A stretch of DNA of 64,000 nt from positions 493,234-557,233 of the forward strand of contig NZ_LWLE01000033.1 of assembly GCF_001905125.1 (NCBI RefSeq), written 5' to 3'. The notes below the pieces were generated by a model. It had not been told where the DNA came from, searched no databases, and was given only the letters and a program-made list of their open reading frames with translations. The translations under genes were made by a program, and so were the position numbers. This DNA is from Streptomyces sp. TSRI0281 (GTDB lineage Bacteria; Actinomycetota; Actinomycetes; Streptomycetales; Streptomycetaceae). Below are positions 26,105 to 35,169 of the stretch, piece by piece (position 1 is the stretch's first letter; the number at the start of each line of letters is the position of its first letter).

Positions 26105-26148
26105 CCGTATCCCCGACCGGCGAACGGCTCTACAGGCCGGGGATACGG
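26105..26148 (-). terminator. Hairpin across the 3' end of the DUF2252 gene
   Basis: Perfect 11-bp arms (26105-26115 and 26138-26148) enclose a 22-base loop that includes the stop codon of the DUF2252 gene. It probably separates this gene from the membrane-protein gene downstream. Confidence 0.5.
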
Positions 26149-27455
26149 CCGTTGCGGAAGAGGTCCACGAAGATCTGGTGGTCGGTGCGGGCGCGGGCCC
26201 CGTAGCTGTGGGCGAAGTCGACCAGCAGCTCCGCGAAGCCCTCCTCGTCGGCCGCGATGGCCGCGTCGATCGCCCGCTCCGTGGAGAACGGCACCAGCGA
26301 GTGTCCGCTCTCGTCGTCCGCCGCCGAGTGCATCGTCGCCGTCGCCCGGCCGAGATCCGCGACGACCGCCGCGATCTCCTCCGGCTCGTCGATGTCGGAC
26401 CAGTCCAGATCGACCGCGTACGGCGACACCTCGGCGACCAGCTGGCCCGCGCCGTCCAGCTCGGTCCAGCCGAGCCACGGGTCGGCGTGTGCCTGGAGCG
26501 CGCGCTGCGAGATGACGGTGCGGTGCCCCTCGTGCTGGAAGTAGTCCCGCACGGCCGCGTCGGTGATGTGCCGGGAGACCGCCGGGGTCTGCGCCTGCTT
26601 GAGGTAGATCACCACATCGTTCTCCAGGGCGTCGCTGTTGCCCTCCAGGAGGATGTTGTACGAGGGCAGCCCGGCCGAGCCGATCCCGATGCCCCGCCGG
26701 CCCACGACGTCCTTCACCCGGTAGGAGTCGGGGCGGGTCAGGCTCGACTCCGGCAGCGTCTCCAGATAGCCGTCGAACGCGGACAGCACCTTGTAGCGGG
26801 TCGCCGCGTCCAGGTCGATCGCCCCGCCACCGGCGGCGAACCGCCGCTCGAAGTCCCGGATCTCCGTCATCGAGTCCAGCAGCGAGAACCGGGTCAGCGA
26901 GCGGGCGTCACGCAGCGCGTCCAGCAGTGGCCCCTCGGCGGTGTCCAGCGTGAACGGCGGCAGCTCGTCGTTCTTCGCGCCCGTCGCCAGGGCGTGGATC
27001 CGCTCGCGGTAGGCGGCGGCGTATATCCGTACCAGCTCGCCGATCTGGTCGTCGCCCAGCGCCTTCGCGTAACCGATCAGGGCGACGGAGGCGGCGAAGC
27101 GCTTGAGGTCCCAGGTGAAGGGGCCCACATACGCCTCGTCGAAGTCGTTCACGTTGAAGATCAGCCGGCCGTTGGCGTCCATGTACGTGCCGAAATTCTC
27201 CGCGTGCAGATCGCCGTGGATCCAGACCCGGCCGGTGCGCTCGTCCAGGTACTGGCCGCCGTGCTGCTCGCGCTCCAGGTCGCCGTAGAACAGGCATGCC
27301 GTGCCCCGGTAGAAGGCGAAGGCCGAGCCCGCCATCTTGCGGAACTTGACCCGGAAGGCCGCGGGGTCGGCGGCCAGCAGCTCACCGAAAGCGGTGTCGA
27401 AAACGGCGAGAATCTGCTCCCCGCGCTGCGCTGCGCCGGTCTGCGTTTCCGACAT
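26130..27455 (-). CDS. DUF2252 family protein (kinase-like fold)
   Basis: This 441-residue protein matches DUF2252. FRKMAGSAFAFYRGTACLFYGDL is near residue 40. WIHGDLHAENFGTYMDANG and NVNDFDEAYVGPFTWDLKR resemble the catalytic loop (HGDLH..N) and metal-binding DFD/DFE segment of aminoglycoside phosphotransferase-type kinases. A small-molecule kinase or maltokinase-like activity is therefore possible, but no substrate is known. The start at 27455 is used because the upstream extension to 27515 lies in the divergent promoter region shared with dnaE. Confidence 0.82.
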   Translation of the reverse strand: MSETQTGAAQRGEQILAVFDTAFGELLAADPAAFRVKFRKMAGSAFAFYRGTACLFYGDLEREQHGGQYLDERTGRVWIHGDLHAENFGTYMDANGRLIFNVNDFDEAYVGPFTWDLKRFAASVALIGYAKALGDDQIGELVRIYAAAYRERIHALATGAKNDELPPFTLDTAEGPLLDALRDARSLTRFSLLDSMTEIRDFERRFAAGGGAIDLDAATRYKVLSAFDGYLETLPESSLTRPDSYRVKDVVGRRGIGIGSAGLPSYNILLEGNSDALENDVVIYLKQAQTPAVSRHITDAAVRDYFQHEGHRTVISQRALQAHADPWLGWTELDGAGQLVAEVSPYAVDLDWSDIDEPEEIAAVVADLGRATATMHSAADDESGHSLVPFSTERAIDAAIAADEEGFAELLVDFAHSYGARARTDHQIFVDLFRNGRIPGL

Positions 27456-27648
27456 TTCTTGGTGCCTCCTGGTACCGGACGTACATGACTGAAAGCGTGA
27501 CTGAGGACATGACAAAAAGGACAGGCGTCCCAGCCTCTACAACGCGCGACCGTACCCGGGAGTGCCCCTCGTCCGTCACCACCAGGACGTAGACTTCCAC
27601 GCTGTCCCCCCAGTCCGTCATCCCCAGTTCTCCCGGAGGCCCGACGCC

Positions 27649-30600
27649 GTGACCAAGCCGCCCTTCACGCACCTTCACGTCCACACCCAGTACTCGCTGC
27701 TGGACGGTGCCGCGCGGCTCAAGGACATGTTCGAGGCGTGCAACGAGATGGGCATGTCGCACATCGCGATGACGGACCACGGCAATCTGCACGGGGCGTA
27801 CGACTTCTTCCACTCCGCGACCAAGGCGGGTGTGACGCCGATCATCGGCATCGAGGCGTACGTCGCCCCGGAGTCGCGCAAGCACAAGCGCAAGGTGCAG
27901 TGGGGACAGCCGCACCAGAAGCGCGACGACGTGTCCGGATCCGGTGGGTACACCCACAAGACGATCTGGGCGTCGAACAGGACCGGGCTGCACAACCTGT
28001 TCCGGCTCTCCTCGGACGCGTACGCCGAGGGCTGGCTGCAGAAGTGGCCGCGCATGGACAAGGAGACCATCGCGAAGTGGTCCGAGGGTCTCATCGCGTC
28101 CACCGGGTGCCCCTCCGGAGAGGTGCAGACCAGGCTGCGGCTCGGGCAGTTCGACGAGGCGGTCCAGGCGGCCTCCGACTACAAGGACATCTTCGGCGAG
28201 GGCAAGTACTTCCTGGAGCTGATGGATCACGGCATCGAGATCGAGCGCCGGGTCCGTGACGGGCTCCTCGCGGTCGGCAAGAAGCTGAACATCCCGCCGC
28301 TCGTGACGAACGACTCGCACTACACCTATGCGAGCGAGGCCACGGCGCACGACGCCCTGCTGTGCATCCAGACCGGCAAGAACCTCTCGGACCCGGACCG
28401 CTTCCGCTTCGACGGCACCGGCTACTACCTCAAGACGACCGACGAGATGTACGCCGTCGACTCCTCCGACGCCTGGCAGGAGGGCTGCGCCAACACCCTC
28501 CTGGTCGCGGAGCAGATCGACACCACCGGCATGTTCGAGGCGAAGAACCTCATGCCGAAGTTCGAGATCCCGGACGGTTTCACCGAGGTCACCTGGTTCC
28601 AGGAAGAGGTCCGGGTCGGCATGCAGCGCCGCTTCCCGGGCGGTGTCCCCGACGACCGGCAGAAGCAGGTCGAGTACGAGCTGGACGTCATCATCCAGAT
28701 GGGGTTCCCGGGGTACTTCCTGGTCGTCGCCGACTTCATCATGTGGGCCAAGAACAACGGCATCGCGGTCGGCCCCGGGCGAGGCAGCGCCGCCGGTTCG
28801 ATCGTGGCGTACGCGATGGGCATCACCGACCTCGACCCGATCGAGCACGGGCTGATCTTCGAGCGGTTCCTGAACCCCGAGCGTGTCTCCATGCCCGACG
28901 TCGACATCGACTTCGACGAGCGCAGGCGCGTCGAAGTGATCAGGTACGTGACCGAGAAGTACGGCGCCGACAAGGTCGCCATGATCGGCACGTACGGCAA
29001 GATCAAGGCGAAGAACGCCATCAAGGACTCCGCCCGTGTCCTCGGCTACCCGTACGCGATGGGCGACCGGCTCACCAAGGCCATGCCCGCCGACGTCCTC
29101 GGCAAGGGCATCGACCTCAACGGCATCACCGACCCCAAGCACCCGCGCTACAGCGAGGCGGGCGAGATCCGGGGGATGTACGAGAACGAGCCGGACGTAC
29201 GGAAGGTCATCGACACCGCGAAGGGCGTCGAGGGCCTGGTCCGGCAGATGGGCGTGCACGCCGCGGGCGTGATCATGTCCAGCGAGCCGATCGTCGACCA
29301 CGCCCCGGTCTGGGTCCGGCACACCGACGGCGTCACCATCACGCAGTGGGACTACCCGCAGTGCGAGTCGCTCGGCCTGCTGAAGATGGACTTCCTGGGC
29401 CTGCGCAACCTGACGATCATGGACGACGCCATCAAGATGGTGAAGTCCAACAAGGGCATCGAGCTGGAGATGCTCGCCCTGTCGCTGGACGACCCCAAGA
29501 CGTACGAGCTGCTGTGCCGCGGTGACACGCTGGGCGTCTTCCAGTTCGACGGCGGCCCGATGCGCTCCCTGCTGCGCCAGATGCAGCCCGACAACTTCGA
29601 GGACATTTCCGCCGTCTCGGCCCTCTACCGGCCGGGCCCGATGGGAATGAACTCCCACACGAACTACGCGGAACGCAAGAACGCCCGCCAGGAGATCACC
29701 CCGATCCACCCGGAGCTGGAGGAGCCTCTCAAGGAGGTCCTCGGCCTCACCTACGGCCTGATCGTGTACCAGGAGCAGGTGCAGAAGGCCGCCCAGATCG
29801 TCGCCGGATACTCGCTCGGCGAGGCCGACATCCTGCGCCGCGTGATGGGTAAGAAGAAGCCCGACGAGCTGGCGAAGAACTTCGTCCTCTTCGAGGCCGG
29901 CGCCAAGAAGAACGGCTTCTCCGACGCGGCGATCAAGGCGCTGTGGGACGTCCTGGTGCCGTTCGCCGGATACGCGTTCAACAAGGCGCACTCCTCCGCG
30001 TACGGCCTGGTCACCTACTGGACCGCGTACCTCAAGGCGAACTATCCCGCCGAGTACATGGCGGCCCTGCTGACCTCGGTCAAGGACGACAAGGACAAGT
30101 CCGCGGTCTATCTGAACGAGTGCCGCCGCATGGGCATCAAGGTGCTGCCGCCCAACGTCAACGAGTCGCTGTCCAACTTCGCCGCCCAGGGTGACGACGT
30201 GATCCTCTTCGGGCTGACCGCCGTGCGCAACGTCGGCCAGAACGTCGTCGACTCGATCATCCGCAGCCGCAAGGCGAAGGGGAAGTACAGCACCTTCCCC
30301 GACTTCCTCGACAAGGTCGAAGCGGTCGTCTGCAACAAGCGCACCGTGGAATCACTCATCAAGGCCGGGGCCTTCGACGAGATGGGCCACACCCGCAAGG
30401 GCCTCGTCGCCCACCACGAGCCGATGATCGACAACGTGGTGCAGGTCAAGCGCAAGGAGGCCGAGGGACAGTTCGACCTCTTCGGCGGCGGCGGCGGCGA
30501 GGAGAGCGACGAGCCCGGCTTCGGGCTGGACGTGGAGTTCTCCGACATCGAGTGGGAGAAGTCCTACCTGCTCGCGCAGGAACGCGAAATGCTCGGACTG

Positions 30601-31188
30601 TACGTCTCCGACCACCCGCTCTTCGGCCTGGAGCACGTCCTGTCCGACAAGGCCGACGCCTCGATCTCCCAGCTGACCGGCGGGGAGCACGGGGACGGTG
30701 CCATCGTGACTGTCGGCGGCATCATCTCCGGCCTCCAGCGCAAGATGACCAAGCAGGGCAACGCCTGGGCCATCGCCACCGTGGAGGACCTCGCGGGCTC
30801 CATCGAGTGCATGTTCTTCCCGGCCACCTACCAGCTGGTCTCCACCCAGCTCGTCGAGGACACCGTCGTCTTCGTCAAGGGCCGCCTGGACAAGCGCGAG
30901 GACGTGCCGCGCCTGGTCGCCATGGAGATGCAGGTCCCCGACATTTCCCACGCCGGGACCAACGCCCCGGTCGTCCTCACCATCCCCACGGTGAAGATCA
31001 CCCCGCCCATGGTCAGCCGGCTCGGGGAGGTCCTGAGCAGCCACCGGGGCGACACCGAGGTACGCATCAAGCTCCAGGGACCCCGCAAGACCACGGTGCT
31101 CCGGCTCGACCGGCACCGGGTCAAGCCCGACCCGGCGCTCTTCGGCGACCTGAAGGTGCTGCTCGGCCCGTCCTGCCTGGCGGGCTGA
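27649..31188 (+). CDS. dnaE: DNA polymerase III alpha subunit (DnaE1)
   Basis: This is the replicative polymerase catalytic subunit, 1179 residues. The N-terminal PHP domain is FTHLHVHTQYSLLDGAARL. The palm catalytic motif PDVDIDFDERRR is near residue 420, preceded by VGPGRGSAAGSIVAYAMGI. The fingers/thumb region has GPMGMNSHTNYAERKN and MGKKKPDEL. A helix-hairpin-helix and an OB domain (VTVGGIISGLQRKMTKQGNAWAIATVEDLAG) lie near the C-terminus. There is no PolC-type exonuclease. The length and full PHP domain favour DnaE1 over the mutagenic DnaE2. GTG 27649 has GGAGG at 27635-27639; the frame to 27562 is untranslated leader. Confidence 0.97.
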   Translation: MTKPPFTHLHVHTQYSLLDGAARLKDMFEACNEMGMSHIAMTDHGNLHGAYDFFHSATKAGVTPIIGIEAYVAPESRKHKRKVQWGQPHQKRDDVSGSGGYTHKTIWASNRTGLHNLFRLSSDAYAEGWLQKWPRMDKETIAKWSEGLIASTGCPSGEVQTRLRLGQFDEAVQAASDYKDIFGEGKYFLELMDHGIEIERRVRDGLLAVGKKLNIPPLVTNDSHYTYASEATAHDALLCIQTGKNLSDPDRFRFDGTGYYLKTTDEMYAVDSSDAWQEGCANTLLVAEQIDTTGMFEAKNLMPKFEIPDGFTEVTWFQEEVRVGMQRRFPGGVPDDRQKQVEYELDVIIQMGFPGYFLVVADFIMWAKNNGIAVGPGRGSAAGSIVAYAMGITDLDPIEHGLIFERFLNPERVSMPDVDIDFDERRRVEVIRYVTEKYGADKVAMIGTYGKIKAKNAIKDSARVLGYPYAMGDRLTKAMPADVLGKGIDLNGITDPKHPRYSEAGEIRGMYENEPDVRKVIDTAKGVEGLVRQMGVHAAGVIMSSEPIVDHAPVWVRHTDGVTITQWDYPQCESLGLLKMDFLGLRNLTIMDDAIKMVKSNKGIELEMLALSLDDPKTYELLCRGDTLGVFQFDGGPMRSLLRQMQPDNFEDISAVSALYRPGPMGMNSHTNYAERKNARQEITPIHPELEEPLKEVLGLTYGLIVYQEQVQKAAQIVAGYSLGEADILRRVMGKKKPDELAKNFVLFEAGAKKNGFSDAAIKALWDVLVPFAGYAFNKAHSSAYGLVTYWTAYLKANYPAEYMAALLTSVKDDKDKSAVYLNECRRMGIKVLPPNVNESLSNFAAQGDDVILFGLTAVRNVGQNVVDSIIRSRKAKGKYSTFPDFLDKVEAVVCNKRTVESLIKAGAFDEMGHTRKGLVAHHEPMIDNVVQVKRKEAEGQFDLFGGGGGEESDEPGFGLDVEFSDIEWEKSYLLAQEREMLGLYVSDHPLFGLEHVLSDKADASISQLTGGEHGDGAIVTVGGIISGLQRKMTKQGNAWAIATVEDLAGSIECMFFPATYQLVSTQLVEDTVVFVKGRLDKREDVPRLVAMEMQVPDISHAGTNAPVVLTIPTVKITPPMVSRLGEVLSSHRGDTEVRIKLQGPRKTTVLRLDRHRVKPDPALFGDLKVLLGPSCLAG

Positions 31189-31239
31189 CGGGACTACCAG
31201 CGGCGAGCGGCGGACCGACGGCCGCCACCGGCGAACGAC

Positions 31240-31275
31240 GAGAGGGGCGCCCCGCGGCCGCGGGGCGCCCCTCTC
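31240..31275. terminator. Perfect 36-bp palindromic terminator after dnaE
   Basis: Bases 31240-31257 are exactly complementary to 31258-31275 with no loop, lying between convergent dnaE (ends 31188) and the small gene ending at 31312. It would fold as an 18-bp hairpin from either strand and likely ends both transcripts. Confidence 0.85.
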
Positions 31276-31311
31276 GGTCTACAGCCCTGCGGCCGGACCG
31301 GAAGCGACCGG

Positions 31312-31503
31312 TCAGTTGTGGCCGAAGCGCCGCTGGTGCTTGCGCGCGACATCGGCGGGGCTGCCCTGGGCCTGCGACTGAGACTGGTTCTCGTTCTCGT
31401 TCTGGGACTCGAAAGCCGTCGACTTGGCCTGCTCCTCGCCGCGCTCCGAGGCGGACGCGCGATCGTGATGGCTGCCCTGCTTGCGGTTCTTGTGCTTGGC
31501 CAT
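31312..31503 (-). CDS. Conserved 63-residue hydrophilic actinobacterial protein
   Basis: This small basic/polar protein begins MAKHKNRKQGSHHDRASASERG, has a Gln/Asn/Ser/Glu-rich low-complexity centre and ends in the motif DVARKHQRRFGHN. The ends look like a protein family I recall as widespread in streptomycetes with no assigned function; it has no Cys or Trp and would be disordered. It is convergent with dnaE and divergent from the NYN-domain gene. A larger open frame on this strand through 33009 is a shadow of the NYN gene. Confidence 0.75.
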   Translation of the reverse strand: MAKHKNRKQGSHHDRASASERGEEQAKSTAFESQNENENQSQSQAQGSPADVARKHQRRFGHN

Positions 31504-31737
31504 GGTGAATGCCTCCTGTGGGGAATCCTGTGGGCCAGGACCGCTGTCAGACTCACATAGCACCGTAAAGGCCGCATGTTGGATCATTACCGTGCGTAGC
31601 AGTATCCGCAGTCGACCGATTTCTGGATCCGCCACGCCGATGATCGAGTTCCGGACGTTAACCCCCGCACGGTCGGGCAGACTCGAAGGAAACCCTGAGT
31701 AAACCCGTTCCCGAATTCCTGGAAGAGGGTGGAACGC

Positions 31738-32982
31738 GTGGACCGTTGCGTCGTCCTGGTGGACGCCGGCTACTTGCTGGGCGCAGCCGCGAGTCTGCTG
31801 GCCGGAGAGCCCGCCCGTTCCCGCATCACCGTCGACCACACGGCCCTGATCCAGGGGCTGCGGGAACGCGCAGAAATCGATACGGAACAGCCCCTGCTCC
31901 GGATCTACTGGTTCGACGGCGCCCCCGACCGGGTACCGCAGCCGGAGCACCGCAGACTCCGGGTGATGCCCCGGGTGACCGTACGGCTGGGCGCCCTCAC
32001 CCGCAGTGACGGACGGTGGGCGCAGAAGGGCGTCGACGCCGCCATGCACGCCGAGCTCACCGAACTGGCCAGAAACCGGGCCTGTTCCGACGTGGTCCTG
32101 GTGACCGGTGACGGCGACCTGCTGCCCGGCCTGATGTCCGCCAAGGAACACGGCGTCGCCGTCCACCTGTGGGCCGTCCAGGCCGCCGACGGCGACTACA
32201 ACCAGTCCGAGGACCTGGTCGCCGAGGCCGACGAACGCCGTGTGCTCGACCGGGCCTGGATCACCAAGGCCGTACGGGCCAAGGAGACCGGCGGCATCTG
32301 CGCCCCGCCGCCCGTCCCGCGCCCCGAGATCCAGGCGATCCTGTCCGCTCCGCTGCCGGAGGCGGCCCTCGCCGCGTCCGCCGAGCGTGCCTCGGAGGCC
32401 CAGGCCGCCGCCCGCAACGGCACCCCGGCACCGGCCGGTGAGGCCACCGCCGACGCGCCGCCCGCCCCCGGTCACAAGAGCGTTCCCACCCCCAAGGACC
32501 TGGCCGCCCTCCGTGCCCCCGGCGCGCACGCCGACCGGCATCCCGCGCCGCCGCCCGCCAACGCGACCCTGCGCTGGTCCTCGGACAAGGGGTGGGTGGA
32601 GCGCGGCGGACCGCTCGGCGAACCGCCGGAGACCGCGTCCCTGCCGACCCTGGCCCAGCTCACCAGCGCCGAACAGCGCTGGGCGGACCGGGAGGAGGAC
32701 ATCACCACCGTCGGCGGCGACCCCTTCGAAGTGGGCCAGGTCTTCGCCCGGCGCTGGATGGAACGGCTGCCGGAGACCGTGCACCTGCAGAAGCTGTCCA
32801 CCATGTACCCGCGCATCCCGCACCGTATCGACGGCGAGCTGCTGCGGTACGCGGCACGCTTCGGACTTCTCGCCCACAAGGACGACCAGATCGACGAGCA
32901 CGACCGCTATGCCATCCGGGCCGGGTTCTGGCGCGAGATCGACGTACGGGCCGCGGCGGAGCACGTACCCACGGTGGAGTAG
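31738..32982 (+). CDS. NYN (PIN-like nuclease) domain protein
   Basis: The 414-residue protein has an N-terminal NYN domain with the acidic residues expected for a metal-dependent RNase: VDRCVVLVDAGYLLG, then WAQKGVDAAMHAELTELA and SDVVLVTGDGDLLPGL (residues 5-130). A Pro/Ala-rich linker is followed by a C-terminal helical domain (VGQVFARRWMERLPETVHLQKLS...RIDGELLRYAARFG) that may bind partners or RNA. I prefer GTG 31738 because GGAAGAGG lies 8 bases before it; the GTG at 31729 sits on that site. RNA or tRNA cleavage is inferred. Confidence 0.85.
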   Translation: MDRCVVLVDAGYLLGAAASLLAGEPARSRITVDHTALIQGLRERAEIDTEQPLLRIYWFDGAPDRVPQPEHRRLRVMPRVTVRLGALTRSDGRWAQKGVDAAMHAELTELARNRACSDVVLVTGDGDLLPGLMSAKEHGVAVHLWAVQAADGDYNQSEDLVAEADERRVLDRAWITKAVRAKETGGICAPPPVPRPEIQAILSAPLPEAALAASAERASEAQAAARNGTPAPAGEATADAPPAPGHKSVPTPKDLAALRAPGAHADRHPAPPPANATLRWSSDKGWVERGGPLGEPPETASLPTLAQLTSAEQRWADREEDITTVGGDPFEVGQVFARRWMERLPETVHLQKLSTMYPRIPHRIDGELLRYAARFGLLAHKDDQIDEHDRYAIRAGFWREIDVRAAAEHVPTVE

Positions 32983-33078
32983 CCGTCCTGCGGCCGGAAT
33001 CGGCCACACCCTTCCGGGCCGCCCGGGTTGCGGCCCCGGACGCGGTCCGGGGCATCCGACCCCGTACCCTCATACCTC

Positions 33079-34104
33079 GTGAGTACGGGCACAGCACAGG
33101 CGCAGAGGGCCGGCGGAACCGTGTGCGCGGTGCGTGATCTGGTCAAGACCCATCCCGCGGTCCGGGGCCGACGCGGCGCGCCCGCCACCCCCGAGGTGCG
33201 CGCCACCGACGGAATCAGCCTCGATGTGGGGCGCGGGGAGATCTTCGGCCTGCTCGGTCCCAACGGCGCGGGCAAGTCCACCCTGGTCCGGCAGCTCACC
33301 GGGCTGATGCGTCCCGACTCCGGCAGCGTCGAAGTGCTGGGACACGATCTCGTACGCCACCCGGAGCGGGCCTCCCGGCTCATCGGCTACCTCGGGCAGG
33401 AATCCACCGCCCTGGACGAACTGACCGTCTCCCTCGCCGCGGAGACCACCGGTCGGCTGCGCGGCCTCCCCGTACGCGAGGCCCGCGCCGAGCGCGACGC
33501 CGTACTGGAGGAACTGGGGCTCACCGAACTCGCCGGGCGCCCCCTGAAGAAGCTCTCCGGCGGACAGCGCAGGCTCGCCTGCTTCGCCGCCACCCTGGTC
33601 GGGGACCGCCCCGTCCTGGTCCTGGACGAGCCGACGACCGGCATGGACCCCGTCGCCCGGCGGGCCGTCTGGGCCGCCGTCGACCGGCGCAGGGCCGAGC
33701 GCGGCGCCACGGTGCTGCTGGTCACCCACAACGTGATCGAGGCCGAGACCGTCCTCGACCGGGTCGCCGTCCTCGAACGCGGCAAGGTCATCGCCTGCGA
33801 CACCCCCGCCGGGCTCAAGGAACAGGTGGCCGGGGAGGTCCGCGTCGAGCTGGTGTGGCGCGAGCGGGCACCGCTGGACGTCCCGGAGGTCGCCGCGCTG
33901 CGGGCCTCGGCGCAGGAGTCCGGCCGGCGCTGGGTGCTGCGGCTGGGACCGGACGAGGCACGGGCCGCGGTCGCCGCGGTGACCGGTGGCGCGGCCTTCG
34001 CCGCGCTCGACGATTTCACCCTGGCCACGCCCAGCCTGGAGGATGTCTATCTGGCCCTCGGCGGGGATGCGGCCAGGGCGAACGAGGGACTGGTGAAGGC
34101 GTGA
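33079..34104 (+). CDS. ABC transporter ATP-binding protein
   Basis: This 341-residue ATPase is of the drug/antibiotic exporter (DrrA-like) type. Walker A GPNGAGKST, the signature LSGGQRRL, Walker B VLVLDEPTTGMD and the switch region LLVTHNV are all intact. An extra C-terminal domain of about 90 residues follows (GEVRVELVWRERAPLDV...), as in DrrA-type proteins. GTG 33079 starts it. It pairs with the permease 94 bp downstream, making an exporter of unknown substrate. Confidence 0.92.
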   Translation: MSTGTAQAQRAGGTVCAVRDLVKTHPAVRGRRGAPATPEVRATDGISLDVGRGEIFGLLGPNGAGKSTLVRQLTGLMRPDSGSVEVLGHDLVRHPERASRLIGYLGQESTALDELTVSLAAETTGRLRGLPVREARAERDAVLEELGLTELAGRPLKKLSGGQRRLACFAATLVGDRPVLVLDEPTTGMDPVARRAVWAAVDRRRAERGATVLLVTHNVIEAETVLDRVAVLERGKVIACDTPAGLKEQVAGEVRVELVWRERAPLDVPEVAALRASAQESGRRWVLRLGPDEARAAVAAVTGGAAFAALDDFTLATPSLEDVYLALGGDAARANEGLVKA

Positions 34105-34198
34105 ACATCCACGGACGGGTGCGCGGAGACGCGTGGGGCGTACAGGGCCGGGGGCGGGTGCACGTGAGGGCGCGCGTGGTGAAGGGGAGCGGCCCCAG

Positions 34199-35041
34199 GT
34201 GACGAGCATCGTTCCCGCCGAGGCGGTGCCCGCGCACGTTCGGGAGAGGACGGCGCACGGCCCCTCCGGCCCGCCCCGCACCCTTCCGGCGCCGCTCGCG
34301 CCGCGCGCCCGGCTGCTGCCCTCGCTGGCCGCCGTCTACCGCGCCCAGCTCTCCCGGGCGCGGGTCGCCCGGATTCCGCTGCTGTTCGTGGCGACCTTCC
34401 AGTCCGTCGGGATCATGATCCTGATGCGCGGAGTCGTCGACGGCGGCTCCGAGGCCCGTGCCGTCGTCGCCGGATCCAGCGTGCTGGTCGTGGCGTTCGT
34501 CGCGCTGAACCTGCTGGCCCAGTACTTCGGGCAGCTCAAGGCCGGCGGCGGCCTCGACCACTACGCCACGCTGCCGGTGCCGCCCGCCGCGGTGGTGCTG
34601 GGCGCGGCCGGGGCGTACGCCTCCTTCACCGTGCCCGGCACGCTCTTCACGGCCATCACGGGCAGCATCCTCTTCCAACTGCCGATGACGCATCTGTGGG
34701 TCCTCGTCGCCGTGATCCCGCTCGCCGGGGCGGCGCTGGCGGGTCTGGGGGCCGCGTTCGGCCTCCTGGCGCCGCGCCAGGAACTGGCCACACTGCTCGG
34801 GCAGCTGGGCATGTCCGCCGCGTTGCTGCTGGGGGTGCTGCCGGCCGACCGGATGCCGGAGCCGGTGGGGTGGGCGCGTGATCTGCTGCCGTCGACGTAC
34901 GGGGTCGAGGCGCTGGCCCGATCCTTCGACGCCCGGCCGGACTGGGCGGTCGTCGCGCTCGATCTCGCCGTCTGCGCGGTCGTGGGCGTGCTGTCGCTGG
35001 CCGTCGCGACGTGGGCGTACCGCCGTGCGGCGGTGCGGTAG
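34199..35041 (+). CDS. ABC-2 type transporter permease
   Basis: This 280-residue protein has a cytoplasmic N-terminus and six membrane segments, beginning near residue 50 (RARVARIPLLFVATFQSVGIMILMRG). The LLPSTYGVEALARSFDARPDW segment before the last helix is typical of ABC-2 permeases. GTG 34199 is preceded by AAGGGGAGC at a good distance; the open frame from 34133 has no ribosome site. It forms the exporter with the ATPase upstream. Family and partner are clear; the cargo is not. Confidence 0.87.
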   Translation: MTSIVPAEAVPAHVRERTAHGPSGPPRTLPAPLAPRARLLPSLAAVYRAQLSRARVARIPLLFVATFQSVGIMILMRGVVDGGSEARAVVAGSSVLVVAFVALNLLAQYFGQLKAGGGLDHYATLPVPPAAVVLGAAGAYASFTVPGTLFTAITGSILFQLPMTHLWVLVAVIPLAGAALAGLGAAFGLLAPRQELATLLGQLGMSAALLLGVLPADRMPEPVGWARDLLPSTYGVEALARSFDARPDWAVVALDLAVCAVVGVLSLAVATWAYRRAAVR

Positions 35042-35169
35042 CCGTTCGGGTGCGGGTGCGGTGGCCGTTCGACTGCGGTGCGGGTGCGGTGCGGCTGGGG
35101 TGCGGGTGCGGTGCGGTGCGTCGGCGGTCCGGTGAGGCGCCGCACAGGGGCGCCTGGCACGATGGCTGA

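Noticed and set aside
34133..34198. Upstream extension of the ABC permease
   Set aside because: The GTG at 34199 has a proper AAGGGGAGC ribosome site; the added residues are Gly/Arg-rich and unlike a membrane-protein N-terminus.
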